Assembly: GCA_910588815.1 (NCBI GenBank)
Contig: CAJUQY010000044.1
Span: 1 to 24,231 of the forward strand
Direction: 5' to 3'
Length of the DNA: 24,231 bases
DNA from: an uncultured Lachnospiraceae bacterium
Lineage (GTDB): Bacteria; Bacillota; Clostridia; Lachnospirales; Lachnospiraceae
Position 1 is the first letter of the stretch. Each line of letters starts with the position of its first letter. The notes under the pieces are model-generated. The model had not been told where the DNA came from. It worked only from the letters and a program-made list of their open reading frames with translations, and did no database searches. Below, one piece after another: positions 14,462 through 22,594 of the stretch. Position numbers and translations under genes: made by a program.

Positions 14462-16007
14462 CGGATATAAACATTTGAGAAATACCTGTGTTTATTTTAA
14501 TGAGACGGTCTCCCCGGCTGTGTTTTCCGGGGCGCTTCCCATACGGTTTTTCATAGGGCTGAACGGTTCCGGAAAGTCGGTGTTTCTGGAAGGGATTTGT
14601 TTCTTATTTTCCCGGATTGCCCAGAATGAGGCCCCCGGCTTTCGGTTTTCTCTGGTTTACCGCGTTATGCGGGACATTGTGTATCAGGTGGAAGTCACCA
14701 ATGGAGCCGGAGAGGAACAGTTGGATATTCTGGTGACTTCGGAAGGGGAGGGCGGGACACAGAGTTTCCATACCTTTGAGGGGCGCCGGAACCTGCTTCC
14801 GGATTATGTGTTTACCTGCGCATCCGGCAGCAATAATAACTATTTTGACATTATGGTGCGTTCGCCGAGGACCTCTCTGTACAGCGATTTGTTTGACATG
14901 AGCCTGCTTGGAAAAAGCAGATTGGATAAAAGGCAGAAGCGCCGGAATGTGGAGAGGATGCTGGTTTCTCTGAAGGAACTGGAAGAAAATCCAATCAGCC
15001 TGTTTGTCGACGAGGAGAACTCTGTGCTGGTGCTCGCCGCCCTGCTTGCCGTTTTGCCCGGGACGCAGGGCTCGGAGGCGATGGCCGGTTACATAAAGTT
15101 CAGGCGGGAAATTTTGGAGATGGTGGACAGTATGCCTGAGCCGGTCCTGCTGTCCTTCACGCTGGATGCAGGGCGTGGGGAGGAGCTGGGAGATGTGCTT
15201 TGGCAGGGAAGAGGACATACGGGGACGCCGGTGGGAAGCGGGTGGAGTACCACAAGACTCTATCAGTATGAGGCGGCGGATATGGCGGACGGCCATGGGG
15301 ACAGGGTCATAAGCTTTTTGTTTGAACCCTGCGTTCAGGGAGACAAGGATTCCTTCGCTGTCGGCCGCCTCAACGCTTTATATGACAGTCCCATGGAGCT
15401 GCTTTCCAAATTAGTGCTGGCACGGAACAAAGGAATCATCAAGGAAGCCCATATCGGATTCCAAATCCAGAATACCGCGGATCTCGTGGAAGAAAACGCG
15501 TTCAGCGAGGGGGAGTATATGCTGCTTGTCCGGCTGGGGCTGTTTTTACTGGAGAGAGAAAGGAAAAGCAGGCGTCAATGCCTGTTTCTCATGGATGAAC
15601 CGGATGTCTACTTAAACGAGCATTGGAATATTGATTTTGTGTCCATGATACACAGGATTTATGAGGGGGAGGCGGCAGACCATGAGGTCGTCATCGCAAC
15701 CCATTCCTCTCTCATGCTGACCGATGCATTTCCCAACCAGCTGTATTATTTTCAGCAGAGACAGGGGCAGGTGACATGTCTGAATATCCGCGCGTCCACC
15801 TTTGGCGGAAGCCGCAATGAAATTATGGAACGGCTGTTTTTAACCGACAGCTCCGTCGGAACGTATTCCTGCAGGACGATAGAACGGATTCTGGATGAAG
15901 TGGATGATATCGAGCAGCTGGAAAGGTATCTCAAGGATGTGGGATCCGGCTATCTGCGGCTGCGCATGTTGGATAAAATACGGCTGTTAAAGAAAAAAGA
16001 GGGATAA
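14433..16007 (+). CDS. ABC/AAA-type ATPase, PtuA- or RecF-like
   Basis: 524-residue ATPase of the AAA_15/AAA_21, SMC-like class. It begins with a strand and loop (IKVWIDGYKHLRN) and Walker A GLNGSGKS (42-49). The ABC signature is FSEGE (357-361), Walker B is LFLMDEP (384-390), the D-loop follows, and the switch histidine is His424 in VIATHSS. The middle (about 120-340) is an insertion without coils as long as those of Rad50. Such ATPases sense nucleic acid or phage components and license an attached nuclease: PtuA in Septu, the ATPase part of PrrC and RloC, OLD in Gabija. The HNH gene begins two bases after its stop. ATG 14436 is equally possible and is better spaced from AGGAG (14424-14428). 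Confidence 0.88.
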   Translation: MMQLIKVWIDGYKHLRNTCVYFNETVSPAVFSGALPIRFFIGLNGSGKSVFLEGICFLFSRIAQNEAPGFRFSLVYRVMRDIVYQVEVTNGAGEEQLDILVTSEGEGGTQSFHTFEGRRNLLPDYVFTCASGSNNNYFDIMVRSPRTSLYSDLFDMSLLGKSRLDKRQKRRNVERMLVSLKELEENPISLFVDEENSVLVLAALLAVLPGTQGSEAMAGYIKFRREILEMVDSMPEPVLLSFTLDAGRGEELGDVLWQGRGHTGTPVGSGWSTTRLYQYEAADMADGHGDRVISFLFEPCVQGDKDSFAVGRLNALYDSPMELLSKLVLARNKGIIKEAHIGFQIQNTADLVEENAFSEGEYMLLVRLGLFLLERERKSRRQCLFLMDEPDVYLNEHWNIDFVSMIHRIYEGEAADHEVVIATHSSLMLTDAFPNQLYYFQQRQGQVTCLNIRASTFGGSRNEIMERLFLTDSSVGTYSCRTIERILDEVDDIEQLERYLKDVGSGYLRLRMLDKIRLLKKKEG

Positions 16008-16009
16008 CT

Positions 16010-17080
16010 ATGTTTCTACCTGTAAAGCAGGCTGCGTGCTCCGGCACTTTGAACCGGATTATGGATATGATTCAGAATATTTTGGATTATTCGGTGAGAA
16101 CGCTCATCCAGGAACTGGATTTTGATGAGCTGTCCGGGCTCATAGAGCCGGCGCTGCGGGCCTTGCTGGAAAAGAAAAAAATCCGCGAGGATATAGAAGC
16201 GTTATTTCAGCTGACGTATCCGGAGCGCACGGAGGCAAGCCGGGCTTTTTTCAGTGACAGGGGGTTTACAGACCATGTGGAAGACGGAGCCTACCGGCTG
16301 CATCCCCGTCCGGCGGCGGAGCACGAAAAAAGCAGGCCGATGGAGGCGCTGGGCAGACTTTGCAATGACCTGTATGACAGCATCAAAAACGGACTGCCCG
16401 GGGAAAAAGATTCTTTCAGTATTGCCATGCTGCAAAGAGAGTACGAGGCTGAGAACGGGGAAAACGGCAGGGTGTGCCCTGTGTGTGTAAAGGAAAATCT
16501 GTTTGGCATAGGGGAGGGGGAGGTGGACCACTATTTTCCGCGGAAAAGGTTCCCGGCGCTGGCTCTCCATCCCTATAACCTGCTTCCGGTGTGCCGCGAC
16601 TGCAATGGCCCCCGGGGGAAGCACACCAAAAATCCGGTGGATGTCTCTGACGCGGGCCCAGGTGAACTCTGCACGGTTTTCCTGCCTTACCTGCGCTCCG
16701 GAAAGGATGAAATAGAACTGGAGGTGTCCGAAGAGCCCTCGCGGTACATCGTCATGAAGCCGGGCCCGGGCGGGGACAAGAATACGGAAAAGAGAATTGC
16801 CAATCTGGAGCGTTTGTATGACCTGGGCAGACGGTGGAGTACCGTATTTCCCTATGTGTACGAGGACGTCAGGGAGGAGCTTCGCCAGGCCGGGGAACGG
16901 GGGGAAACCAGGGAAGAGCGGCTTGGCCGGCTTCGGGAGATCATGACGGCAAATGCCGGCAGTACAAAGAACCGGAGAGATTTTATCAAGGGCGTTTACT
17001 GCGGGGGGCTTCTGAAAAAAAGTGACGAGGAATTGGAGGAAATATTTCTCGACGACGCGGCGTATCATGGGCTGCCGTGA
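16010..17080 (+). CDS. HNH endonuclease, probable effector partner of the ATPase
   Basis: 356-residue protein. Residues 1-145 are mainly helical and not recognised. The nuclease core is a zinc-stabilised HNH: CPVC (156-159), VDHYFPRKRFPAL with Asp173-His174, then NLLPVCRDCNGPRGK with Asn190, Cys195, Cys198 and Asn199. The C-terminal 140 residues are helical and charged. This arrangement (two Cys pairs flanking a DHxxP motif) is that of antiphage HNH proteins paired with an ATPase, such as PtuB in Septu. It starts two bases after the ATPase stop with GAGGG upstream, so the pair is surely cotranslated. The target could be DNA or RNA; retron-associated PtuAB has been reported to cut tRNA. Confidence 0.9.
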   Translation: MFLPVKQAACSGTLNRIMDMIQNILDYSVRTLIQELDFDELSGLIEPALRALLEKKKIREDIEALFQLTYPERTEASRAFFSDRGFTDHVEDGAYRLHPRPAAEHEKSRPMEALGRLCNDLYDSIKNGLPGEKDSFSIAMLQREYEAENGENGRVCPVCVKENLFGIGEGEVDHYFPRKRFPALALHPYNLLPVCRDCNGPRGKHTKNPVDVSDAGPGELCTVFLPYLRSGKDEIELEVSEEPSRYIVMKPGPGGDKNTEKRIANLERLYDLGRRWSTVFPYVYEDVREELRQAGERGETREERLGRLREIMTANAGSTKNRRDFIKGVYCGGLLKKSDEELEEIFLDDAAYHGLP

Positions 17081-17118
17081 TTCTGGTGCGGGGGAATGAA
17101 AACTTTGAGTGGACATAG

Positions 17119-17150
17119 CGGCAGATTCATGGTGCTTCATGAAACTGCCG
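17119..17150 (+). other. Hairpin/dyad ahead of the WYL genes
   Basis: CGGCAG-A-TTCATG (17119-17131) and CATGAA-A-CTGCCG (17138-17150) are 12 pairs with one A-A mismatch, around the 6-base loop GTGCTT. No T run follows, so it is not a standard terminator. It lies 18 bases before the first WYL start. It may be an operator bound by the WYL regulator or an RNA processing or pausing structure inside the transcript. I find no good promoter in the 87-base gap. Confidence 0.75.
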
Positions 17151-17167
17151 GAGTGCAAAGGTAAACC

Positions 17168-18418
17168 ATGTCTTATAATGAACTGATCAAAAATTTTGAA
17201 AAAATCCGTGATTACATGCGGGATTTCTATGTATACGGGTTCCGGACCCGCAGTGATTTCCGAAGGAAGAGCGGAAGAAGCTATGATGATGAGAGACGCC
17301 GTGTGGAGAGCTGGCTGTCGGAATATATGTCCTTCCGAAATGACGCAAACGGAAAGAGCGTCTTTATTTCCGTGGATAGCCGGACTGTGTCCCACAATCC
17401 TTTATATAAGGCGTTCAAGGCGAAAAGCTTCACGGACCTGGACATCACACTGCATTTTTATATTATGGATATTTTGGCAGAGGGCTGCCGGCTTACTTTT
17501 CGGGAAATTACGGACAGAATTTTTCGCGATTATCTCTCTGAAGCAGGGTCGGATCTGGAACCGGATGAATCGACAATCCGTAATAAATTAAAAGAATATG
17601 TGGGCTGCGGGCTTTTGGGGGCGGAGAAAAAGGGGCGGGAACTGATTTACTTTCGCTCAGATTCCGGCCTGCCGGAAAAGTCCTGGGAAGAAGCAGTCGC
17701 CTTTTATTCAGAAGAAGCGCCCCTGGGAGTCATTGGGTCGTATCTTCTGGACCGGTATGAGAAGCCTCCGGAATACTTCGCCTTTAAGCACCATTACCTT
17801 TTAAATGCTTTTGACTCGGAGATCCTGGCGGCCATTGTAGAGTGCCGCAGGCGGGAATGCAGAATGGAGATTACCGTGCTCACAAAGGGGCAGAGGGGGC
17901 TGCGGACGGATGTGGTATTTCCCTTGAAGATATATGTCAGCACCCAGAACGGCCGTCTTCACCTGATGGCTTATTATTACCGGGCAAGGCGTCCGTGGAT
18001 GTATCGGCTTGATCATATAAAACAGGTGAGGGTGGGGGAGCGGGAGGAAGAGAGAGCGTTCTATGATTCCTGCGGAGAACGGTTCAGGGAAGCGCTCTGG
18101 GGGACGTCCTCGGGAAGCAGCCGGAGCAGGGAACCGGAACATCTGGAAATGACCATCCACATGGATGAGGGGGAGGCGTTTATCCTCCGGCGCCTGGAGC
18201 GGGAGAAGCGGTGCGGAAAGGTGGAAATTTTGGATAAACATACCTGCAAATATGTGGCAGATGTTTATGACGCCCAGGAGCTGGTTCCCTGGCTGCGCAC
18301 TTTTATAGGGAGGATTGAAAGGCTGGAGTGTTCCAACGGACATGTCCGGAGGGAGTTTTACCGGGATCTCGAGGAAATGGACGCAATGTACGGAGAGGAC
18401 AGCGATGATTTTTCATGA
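17168..18418 (+). CDS. WYL-domain protein 1 (longer)
   Basis: 416-residue predicted regulator or ligand sensor. The N-terminal part has a DNA-binding-like helical region (RSDFRRKSGRSYDDERRRVESWL) and a second helix-turn-helix candidate at about 90-165 (FREITDRIF, then STIRNKLKEYVGCGLL). Residues about 213-290 form the WYL fold (LLNAFDSEILAAI, DVVFPLKIYVS, GRLHLMAYYY, MYRLDHIKQV), followed by a C-terminal extension (WCX-like, about 325-400). WYL proteins bind nucleotides or nucleic acid and often repress defence operons, as in BrxR and CapW. AAAGG is the ribosome site. The gene overlaps the next WYL gene by 14 bases, so they probably act together. Confidence 0.85.
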   Translation: MSYNELIKNFEKIRDYMRDFYVYGFRTRSDFRRKSGRSYDDERRRVESWLSEYMSFRNDANGKSVFISVDSRTVSHNPLYKAFKAKSFTDLDITLHFYIMDILAEGCRLTFREITDRIFRDYLSEAGSDLEPDESTIRNKLKEYVGCGLLGAEKKGRELIYFRSDSGLPEKSWEEAVAFYSEEAPLGVIGSYLLDRYEKPPEYFAFKHHYLLNAFDSEILAAIVECRRRECRMEITVLTKGQRGLRTDVVFPLKIYVSTQNGRLHLMAYYYRARRPWMYRLDHIKQVRVGEREEERAFYDSCGERFREALWGTSSGSSRSREPEHLEMTIHMDEGEAFILRRLEREKRCGKVEILDKHTCKYVADVYDAQELVPWLRTFIGRIERLECSNGHVRREFYRDLEEMDAMYGEDSDDFS

Positions 18419-19310
18419 AATATACGGCAGCTATTACCGGACGGTGGCACAAATCCTGCGGGAGGCGGTGCAGGGCCGACTGACCTGGGAACGTCTGCCT
18501 GAAATTGTTCGGGAAAAGGGCTTTCGAGAGAGCTCCCTGACCATACCGGAGGCGTTGACAAAGGGAGCGTGGCCACTGCTTCGGGAGGACTTTTCCACGC
18601 CAATCAAACAGGAGCCCGCGATGCCCCTTTCGGACATCCAGAAAATGTGGCTGAAGGCATTACTGCAGGATCCGAGAATCCGGCTGTTTTCTCCTTCTAT
18701 GGACGGGCTGGAAGAGATACCGCCTTTATTTGAACAGGACTTTTTTGTCTATTATGACCGGTATGCGGACGGTGATCCCTTTTGGGATCCCAGATACCAG
18801 GAGCACTTCCGGCTGCTTCTTCTGGCTCTTCGGGAGAATCGGACGGTGCGTATCCGATATGGAGGAAAAAGCGGGATGCTGCGAAAGACACTGATACCGG
18901 AAAAGATGGAATATTCTTCCAAAGACGACAAATTCCGATTCTTGGGGTATTCGGAAAGCGGGAGGCCTTATACGGTCAATGTGGCCGGTGTGAAGACGGT
19001 CGAGCTTGCAAAGCGGGCAGAACCGGGAAAAATTTTGCCGAACCGGAAAAATGAGGAAGTGACGATGGAACTTCGGGACGACAGGAATGCCCTGGAGCGG
19101 GCGATGCTGCATTTCTCTGATTTGCAGAAGGAAACGGTCCGTCTGGAGGAAGGGCATTACCGGATCATTCTTACCTACAGGAAAGAAGATGAGACAGAAA
19201 TTCTGATACGTATCCTGGCGTTCGGCCCCATGTTAAAGGTGACCGGCCCGGATTGTTTCGTGGAACTTATAAAAGAACGATTGCGGAGACAAAGGAGCTG
19301 TGGACACTGA
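18405..19310 (+). CDS. WYL-domain protein 2 (shorter)
   Basis: 301-residue partner of WYL protein 1. The start ATG 18405 has GGAGAGGAC upstream; the frame is open earlier, but only inside the previous gene. An N-terminal helical region of about 130 residues precedes the WYL domain (about 135-200): LLLALRENRTVRIRY, PEKMEYSSKDDKFRFLGY, VNVAGVKTVEL. A C-terminal domain ends in a helix (FVELIKERLRRQR). No clear helix-turn-helix is seen, so DNA contact may come from its partner. A terminator overlaps its stop codon. I recall WYL gene pairs beside RtcB in other Clostridia, but could not check this. Confidence 0.82.
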   Translation: MIFHEIYGSYYRTVAQILREAVQGRLTWERLPEIVREKGFRESSLTIPEALTKGAWPLLREDFSTPIKQEPAMPLSDIQKMWLKALLQDPRIRLFSPSMDGLEEIPPLFEQDFFVYYDRYADGDPFWDPRYQEHFRLLLLALRENRTVRIRYGGKSGMLRKTLIPEKMEYSSKDDKFRFLGYSESGRPYTVNVAGVKTVELAKRAEPGKILPNRKNEEVTMELRDDRNALERAMLHFSDLQKETVRLEEGHYRIILTYRKEDETEILIRILAFGPMLKVTGPDCFVELIKERLRRQRSCGH

Positions 19311-19331
19311 GTAGTGTTCGCAGCTTTTTTT
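19296..19331 (+). terminator. Rho-independent terminator after the WYL genes
   Basis: AGCTGTGGACACT pairs with AGTGTTCGCAGCT (13 pairs, two of them G-U) around the loop GAGT, followed by seven T. The hairpin includes the last codons and the stop of WYL protein 2. It separates the WYL transcript from rtcB, although read-through is possible. Confidence 0.9.
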
Positions 19332-19400
19332 CCATGATGTCTTCAGGAGTATCTGGTAATATGTGGTTATAGAGATTCATTGCCGGGAAGGAGGAATAGT

Positions 19401-20606
19401 ATGTTTGAGATTAAAGGAAAAATGGGTAAGGCCGTCTGTTACGCGAGGGTGGTCGAGGAGGAGGCCATAGAGCAGATCCGCAGAATGTGCGATTACCAAA
19501 TAACGGAAGGATCCAGGATCCGCATTATGCCGGATGTCCACGCCGGCAACGGCTGCACCATCGGCACGACCATGACGCTCACGGACAAGGCAGTTCCGAA
19601 CGTGGTCGGTGTGGATATCGGCTGCGGAATGTATACAGTGGCTCTGGGGAAGGCGGAGATTGATTTTGAGAAGGTGGACGAGGCGGCGCATTTTGTGCCA
19701 TCGGGAAGAAATGTGTGGGAAGGGCGGGTGGAGCGGTTTGAGCTGACGAACTTAAAATGCTACCGCAGCCTGAAAAACACCAAGTGGCTGGAGCGAAGCC
19801 TGGGAACCTTGGGCGGCGGAAATCATTTCATAGAGATTGACGAGGCGAAGGACGGAACCAAATACCTGGTGATCCATTCCGGGAGCCGCAATCTGGGCAA
19901 ACAGGTGGCGGAGCTTTACCAGCAGCTGGCAGTGGATTTAAACCGGGGAATCGGAGCGTATCTGGAGGCGAGGGAAGAACTGATCCGCACCTATAAGGAG
20001 CAGGGGAGGCGGAAGGAGATCCAGGCGGCTTTGAAACAGCTCAAGTGGGAGAAGGAATGTAAAGCTTCAACGATTCCCGAGGATCTTTGCTGGCTGGAGG
20101 GACGGTATCTGGAGGACTATCTCCACGATGTGGAGATCTGTCAGGCCTTCGCCAGAAGAAACCGGGAAAAGATGGCCGAGGTTCTTCTGGAGCGGACCGG
20201 AATGGCCGGCGGGGACGGCTTCCACACGGTTCATAACTATATTGATACGGAGGAGATGATTCTGCGCAAAGGCGCCATTGCGGCCCATGAGGGCGAAAAA
20301 GTATTGATTCCCATCAATATGCGGGATGGCTCCGTCCTTGCAGTCGGAAAGGGGAATCCGGAGTGGAATTTTTCGGCACCCCATGGGGCAGGAAGGATTA
20401 TGTCGCGGACACGGGCGAGGGCAATTTTGAGTATGGACGAATACCGCGCGTCCATGAGCGGCATTTATTCCACCTCCGTAGGAGAGGAGACCATCGACGA
20501 AGCTCCTATGGCCTACAAATCGCTGGAAGACATCGTAGATGTGATTCGGGAGTCCGTAGACATCATTGATGTGATGAAGCCGCTCTACAATTTCAAGGCT
20601 TCCTGA
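19401..20606 (+). CDS. rtcB: RtcB-family RNA ligase
   Basis: 401-residue RtcB enzyme. Start ATG 19401 follows GGAAGGAGGAA; an earlier in-frame ATG at 19380 would place that site inside the gene. RtcB joins RNA 2',3'-cyclic phosphate or 3'-phosphate ends to 5'-OH ends with GTP and Mn2+. Motifs present are PDVHAGNG (45-51), VDIGCGM with metal ligands Asp72 and Cys75, GTLGGGNHF (Asn141, His142), VIHSGSRNLG (His159), the HNYI motif (His278) and APHGAGR with the guanylated His328. The catalytic set looks complete. Such 400-residue forms are shorter than the archaeal enzyme of about 480. No Archease or RtcA is nearby. It may heal tRNA or rRNA cut by nucleases. Confidence 0.93.
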   Translation: MFEIKGKMGKAVCYARVVEEEAIEQIRRMCDYQITEGSRIRIMPDVHAGNGCTIGTTMTLTDKAVPNVVGVDIGCGMYTVALGKAEIDFEKVDEAAHFVPSGRNVWEGRVERFELTNLKCYRSLKNTKWLERSLGTLGGGNHFIEIDEAKDGTKYLVIHSGSRNLGKQVAELYQQLAVDLNRGIGAYLEAREELIRTYKEQGRRKEIQAALKQLKWEKECKASTIPEDLCWLEGRYLEDYLHDVEICQAFARRNREKMAEVLLERTGMAGGDGFHTVHNYIDTEEMILRKGAIAAHEGEKVLIPINMRDGSVLAVGKGNPEWNFSAPHGAGRIMSRTRARAILSMDEYRASMSGIYSTSVGEETIDEAPMAYKSLEDIVDVIRESVDIIDVMKPLYNFKAS

Positions 20607-20668
20607 CCCGGAGAGAGGACAGTGCACTTTTTTAAAGTATCTGCATCCGGGAATTGCGGCTTCTTTCC

Positions 20669-20697
20669 TTTACACAGAGAATTGTCAATGCTATACT
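20669..20697 (+). promoter_or_regulatory. Sigma-A promoter of the MATE gene
   Basis: TTTACA (20669-20674), a 17-base spacer, then TATACT (20692-20697) preceded by TGC, an extended -10. The leader is about 70 bases. No clear terminator for rtcB was found in 20607-20668. Confidence 0.75.
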
Positions 20698-20774
20698 GAT
20701 AAAAGGGCGTGAAGGAGATACAGACCGGGAATAACGTAAGAGAGTAGAAATCCGGCAGGAAAGGGATATAGCAG

Positions 20775-22130
20775 ATGGAAAGAAATAATGAAGAACGGCT
20801 GGGAACAGCTCCGTTGGGAAGGCTGATGGTGAGTATGGCGCTTCCGGCGGTGGCAGCGCAGATTATCAATGTGCTCTACAATATTGTAGACCGGATTTAT
20901 ATTGGCCACATTGCGGGATACGGTGAGCTGGCCCTGACCGGCGTGGGGCTTACGGCTCCGATCCTGATGGTTATCTCTGCGTTCAGCGCATTTGCAGGGA
21001 TGGGTGGAGCCCCGCAGGCTTCCATTCAGCTGGGGAAGAAAAATTACGGGCAGGCCGAGCGTATCCTTGGAAGCAGCATTGCCATGCTCCTGGTATTCTC
21101 CGTTGTGCTGACCGTTCTCTTCCAGATATTTAAAGTTCCGATTCTTTACCTGTTCGGTGCCAGCGGCAACACCATTGTCTATGCGGAGCAATATATTACC
21201 ATCTATCTGAGCGGCACCGTATTTGTCCAGCTTGCCCTCGGATTAAATACTTATATCAGCGGCCAGGGAAATGCAAAGGTTGCGATGCTTTCCGTGCTTT
21301 TAGGCGCAGTGGCCAACATTATCCTGGATCCGATTCTGATCTTTGGCGTGGGAATGGGGGTGCGCGGCGCGGCACTGGCCACGATCATCTCCCAGGCGTT
21401 AAGCGCTGTATGGGTCCTTCATTTTCTGGCTTCCTCCAAAAGCGTCATACGGATCCGCAGAAAATATATCCGCCTGGACAGAAAAATTATTGCGGGCATT
21501 GCTGCGCTGGGGATTTCCCCCTTCATCATGCAGAGCACGGAAAGTCTTGTCATGATTACCTTAAATTCCGGTCTGCAAAGATACGGCGGCGATCTTTATG
21601 TGGGGACCATGTCCATTATGAGCAGTATCATGCAGCTGATCGTCATTCCGGTGCAGGGCATCTCCCAGGGCATCCAGCCCATCATGAGTTACAATTACGG
21701 CGCCGGAAATCTGGGGCGGGTGAAAGCGACCTTTTTCCGCATGGTTCTGGTGTCGCTGGCAGGAACTCTCCTCTTCGGCGGAATTGCGGTATTAAAACCG
21801 GAGGTTTATGCCGGGCTTTTCAGCAGCAACGGCGACTTGGTCGCACTGACCTGCAAGCATATGCCGGTGTATTTCCTCGGAATCACCATTTTCGGAATCC
21901 AGATGGGCTGCCAGTCTACATTTCTGGCATTGGGGCAGGCGAAGGTATCCCTGGTGATCGCGCTTTTGCGAAAGGTGATCCTTCTGATTCCCCTTGCCCT
22001 CCTGTTTCCCATGTTCATGGGCGTGGAGGGAATCTATCTGGCCGAGCCGGTGGCAGATTTTATTTCTGTTTCCGTAACCGTTGTGTTATTTTTCTTCACT
22101 GCCGGAAAGCTTTTCCGCAAAGCCTCTTAA
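20775..22130 (+). CDS. MATE-family multidrug/toxin efflux protein
   Basis: 451-residue membrane protein with about 12 hydrophobic segments in two halves, the usual MATE length. The family-typical N-terminus is LGRLMVSMALPAVAAQIINVLYNIVDRIYIGH (read as two stretches), followed by SAFAGMGGAPQASIQLGKKN. In the second half GISQGIQPIMSYNYGAGN matches the equivalent loop. It exports cationic drugs or toxic metabolites using a Na+ or H+ gradient, and looks closest to the MepA/DinF type. It has its own promoter and converges on the HxlR gene. The substrate is not predictable. Confidence 0.92.
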   Translation: MERNNEERLGTAPLGRLMVSMALPAVAAQIINVLYNIVDRIYIGHIAGYGELALTGVGLTAPILMVISAFSAFAGMGGAPQASIQLGKKNYGQAERILGSSIAMLLVFSVVLTVLFQIFKVPILYLFGASGNTIVYAEQYITIYLSGTVFVQLALGLNTYISGQGNAKVAMLSVLLGAVANIILDPILIFGVGMGVRGAALATIISQALSAVWVLHFLASSKSVIRIRRKYIRLDRKIIAGIAALGISPFIMQSTESLVMITLNSGLQRYGGDLYVGTMSIMSSIMQLIVIPVQGISQGIQPIMSYNYGAGNLGRVKATFFRMVLVSLAGTLLFGGIAVLKPEVYAGLFSSNGDLVALTCKHMPVYFLGITIFGIQMGCQSTFLALGQAKVSLVIALLRKVILLIPLALLFPMFMGVEGIYLAEPVADFISVSVTVVLFFFTAGKLFRKAS

Positions 22131-22193
22131 ATCTCTGAATATATTTACGGCAGACTTTTATGGCACTTTTGCAGGAGGCTTCACAATGGAATG

Positions 22194-22526
22194 TTATTCA
22201 CGGTTTTTTTCACCCCAGATACATAACAGATCCAATACTTCCATCAAAGACTTCCCTCTGTCACTTAAACTATATTCCACTTTTGGGGGAATCTGAGGGT
22301 ACTCCTGTCTTATGATTAAATGGTCAGCTTCCAACTCTTTTAGATTGTTGCTGAGGGTTTTGTCGGATATATTTTTTAAGTATCGTTTTAATTCGTTAAA
22401 CCGGACTGTTTCAAACTCCATCAGGCAGTAAAGGATAACCATTTTGTGTTTGCCTGATATAAGTGATAAAGTATAACTGAACCCAGTATCTTCAAAGTTG
22501 GCTTTTTCAATATATTTTTTAATCAT
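22194..22526 (-). CDS. HxlR-family winged-helix regulator
   Basis: 110-residue DNA-binding protein of usual HxlR length. The start used is the reverse ATG at 22526, preceded by AAGGAAAG; an in-frame ATG ten codons earlier (22556) has no ribosome site. The family pattern is clear: FSYTLSLISGKHKMVILYCLM, RFNELKRYLKNISDKTLSNNLKELEADHLI (recognition helix in the middle) and the wing PPKVEYSLSDRGKSL ending in a dimer helix with WGEKNRE. HxlR proteins often respond to reactive aldehydes, quinones or disulfide stress and control an adjacent reductase. Divergent placement to the flavin-reductase-like gene fits this. Base composition here is more AT-rich than upstream. Confidence 0.9.
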   Translation of the reverse strand: MIKKYIEKANFEDTGFSYTLSLISGKHKMVILYCLMEFETVRFNELKRYLKNISDKTLSNNLKELEADHLIIRQEYPQIPPKVEYSLSDRGKSLMEVLDLLCIWGEKNRE

Positions 22527-22544
22527 TACACTTTCCTTGGGAAT

Positions 22545-22569
22545 AGTACATATCAAATAAGACAGTACT
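22545..22569. promoter_or_regulatory. Possible HxlR operator
   Basis: AGTAC (22545-22549) and GTACT (22565-22569) form an inverted repeat with a 15-base spacer. HxlR-type proteins such as YodB bind TACT/AGTA-type dyads. It lies just downstream of the HxlR promoter, suggesting autorepression. Confidence 0.4.
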
Positions 22570-22594
22570 TGATTTATGATTATTTCTTGTTAAA

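Noticed and set aside
17105..17133. Possible WYL promoter beginning TTGAGT
   Set aside because: No acceptable -10 lies at 16-18 bases; the WYL genes are more simply explained by read-through from the upstream operon or a non-canonical promoter.
16202..17395. Open frame of 397 codons on the minus strand opposite the HNH gene
   Set aside because: It spans the HNH gene, the hairpin gap and the start of the WYL gene, with Pro/His-rich low-information sequence. It is a shadow frame.
9790..20606. Considered a BREX, DISARM or classical Type I restriction locus
   Set aside because: No BrxA/B/C/PglZ/BrxL, no DISARM helicase or DrmB-type gene, and no HsdR were seen. The methyltransferases pair with a normal HsdS instead.
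20607..20660. Possible terminator after rtcB (GTGCAC followed by TTTTTT)
   Set aside because: The only stem before the T run is a 6-base self-palindrome with no loop; the CCCGG/CCGGG pair nearby is too distant and lacks a T run after it.
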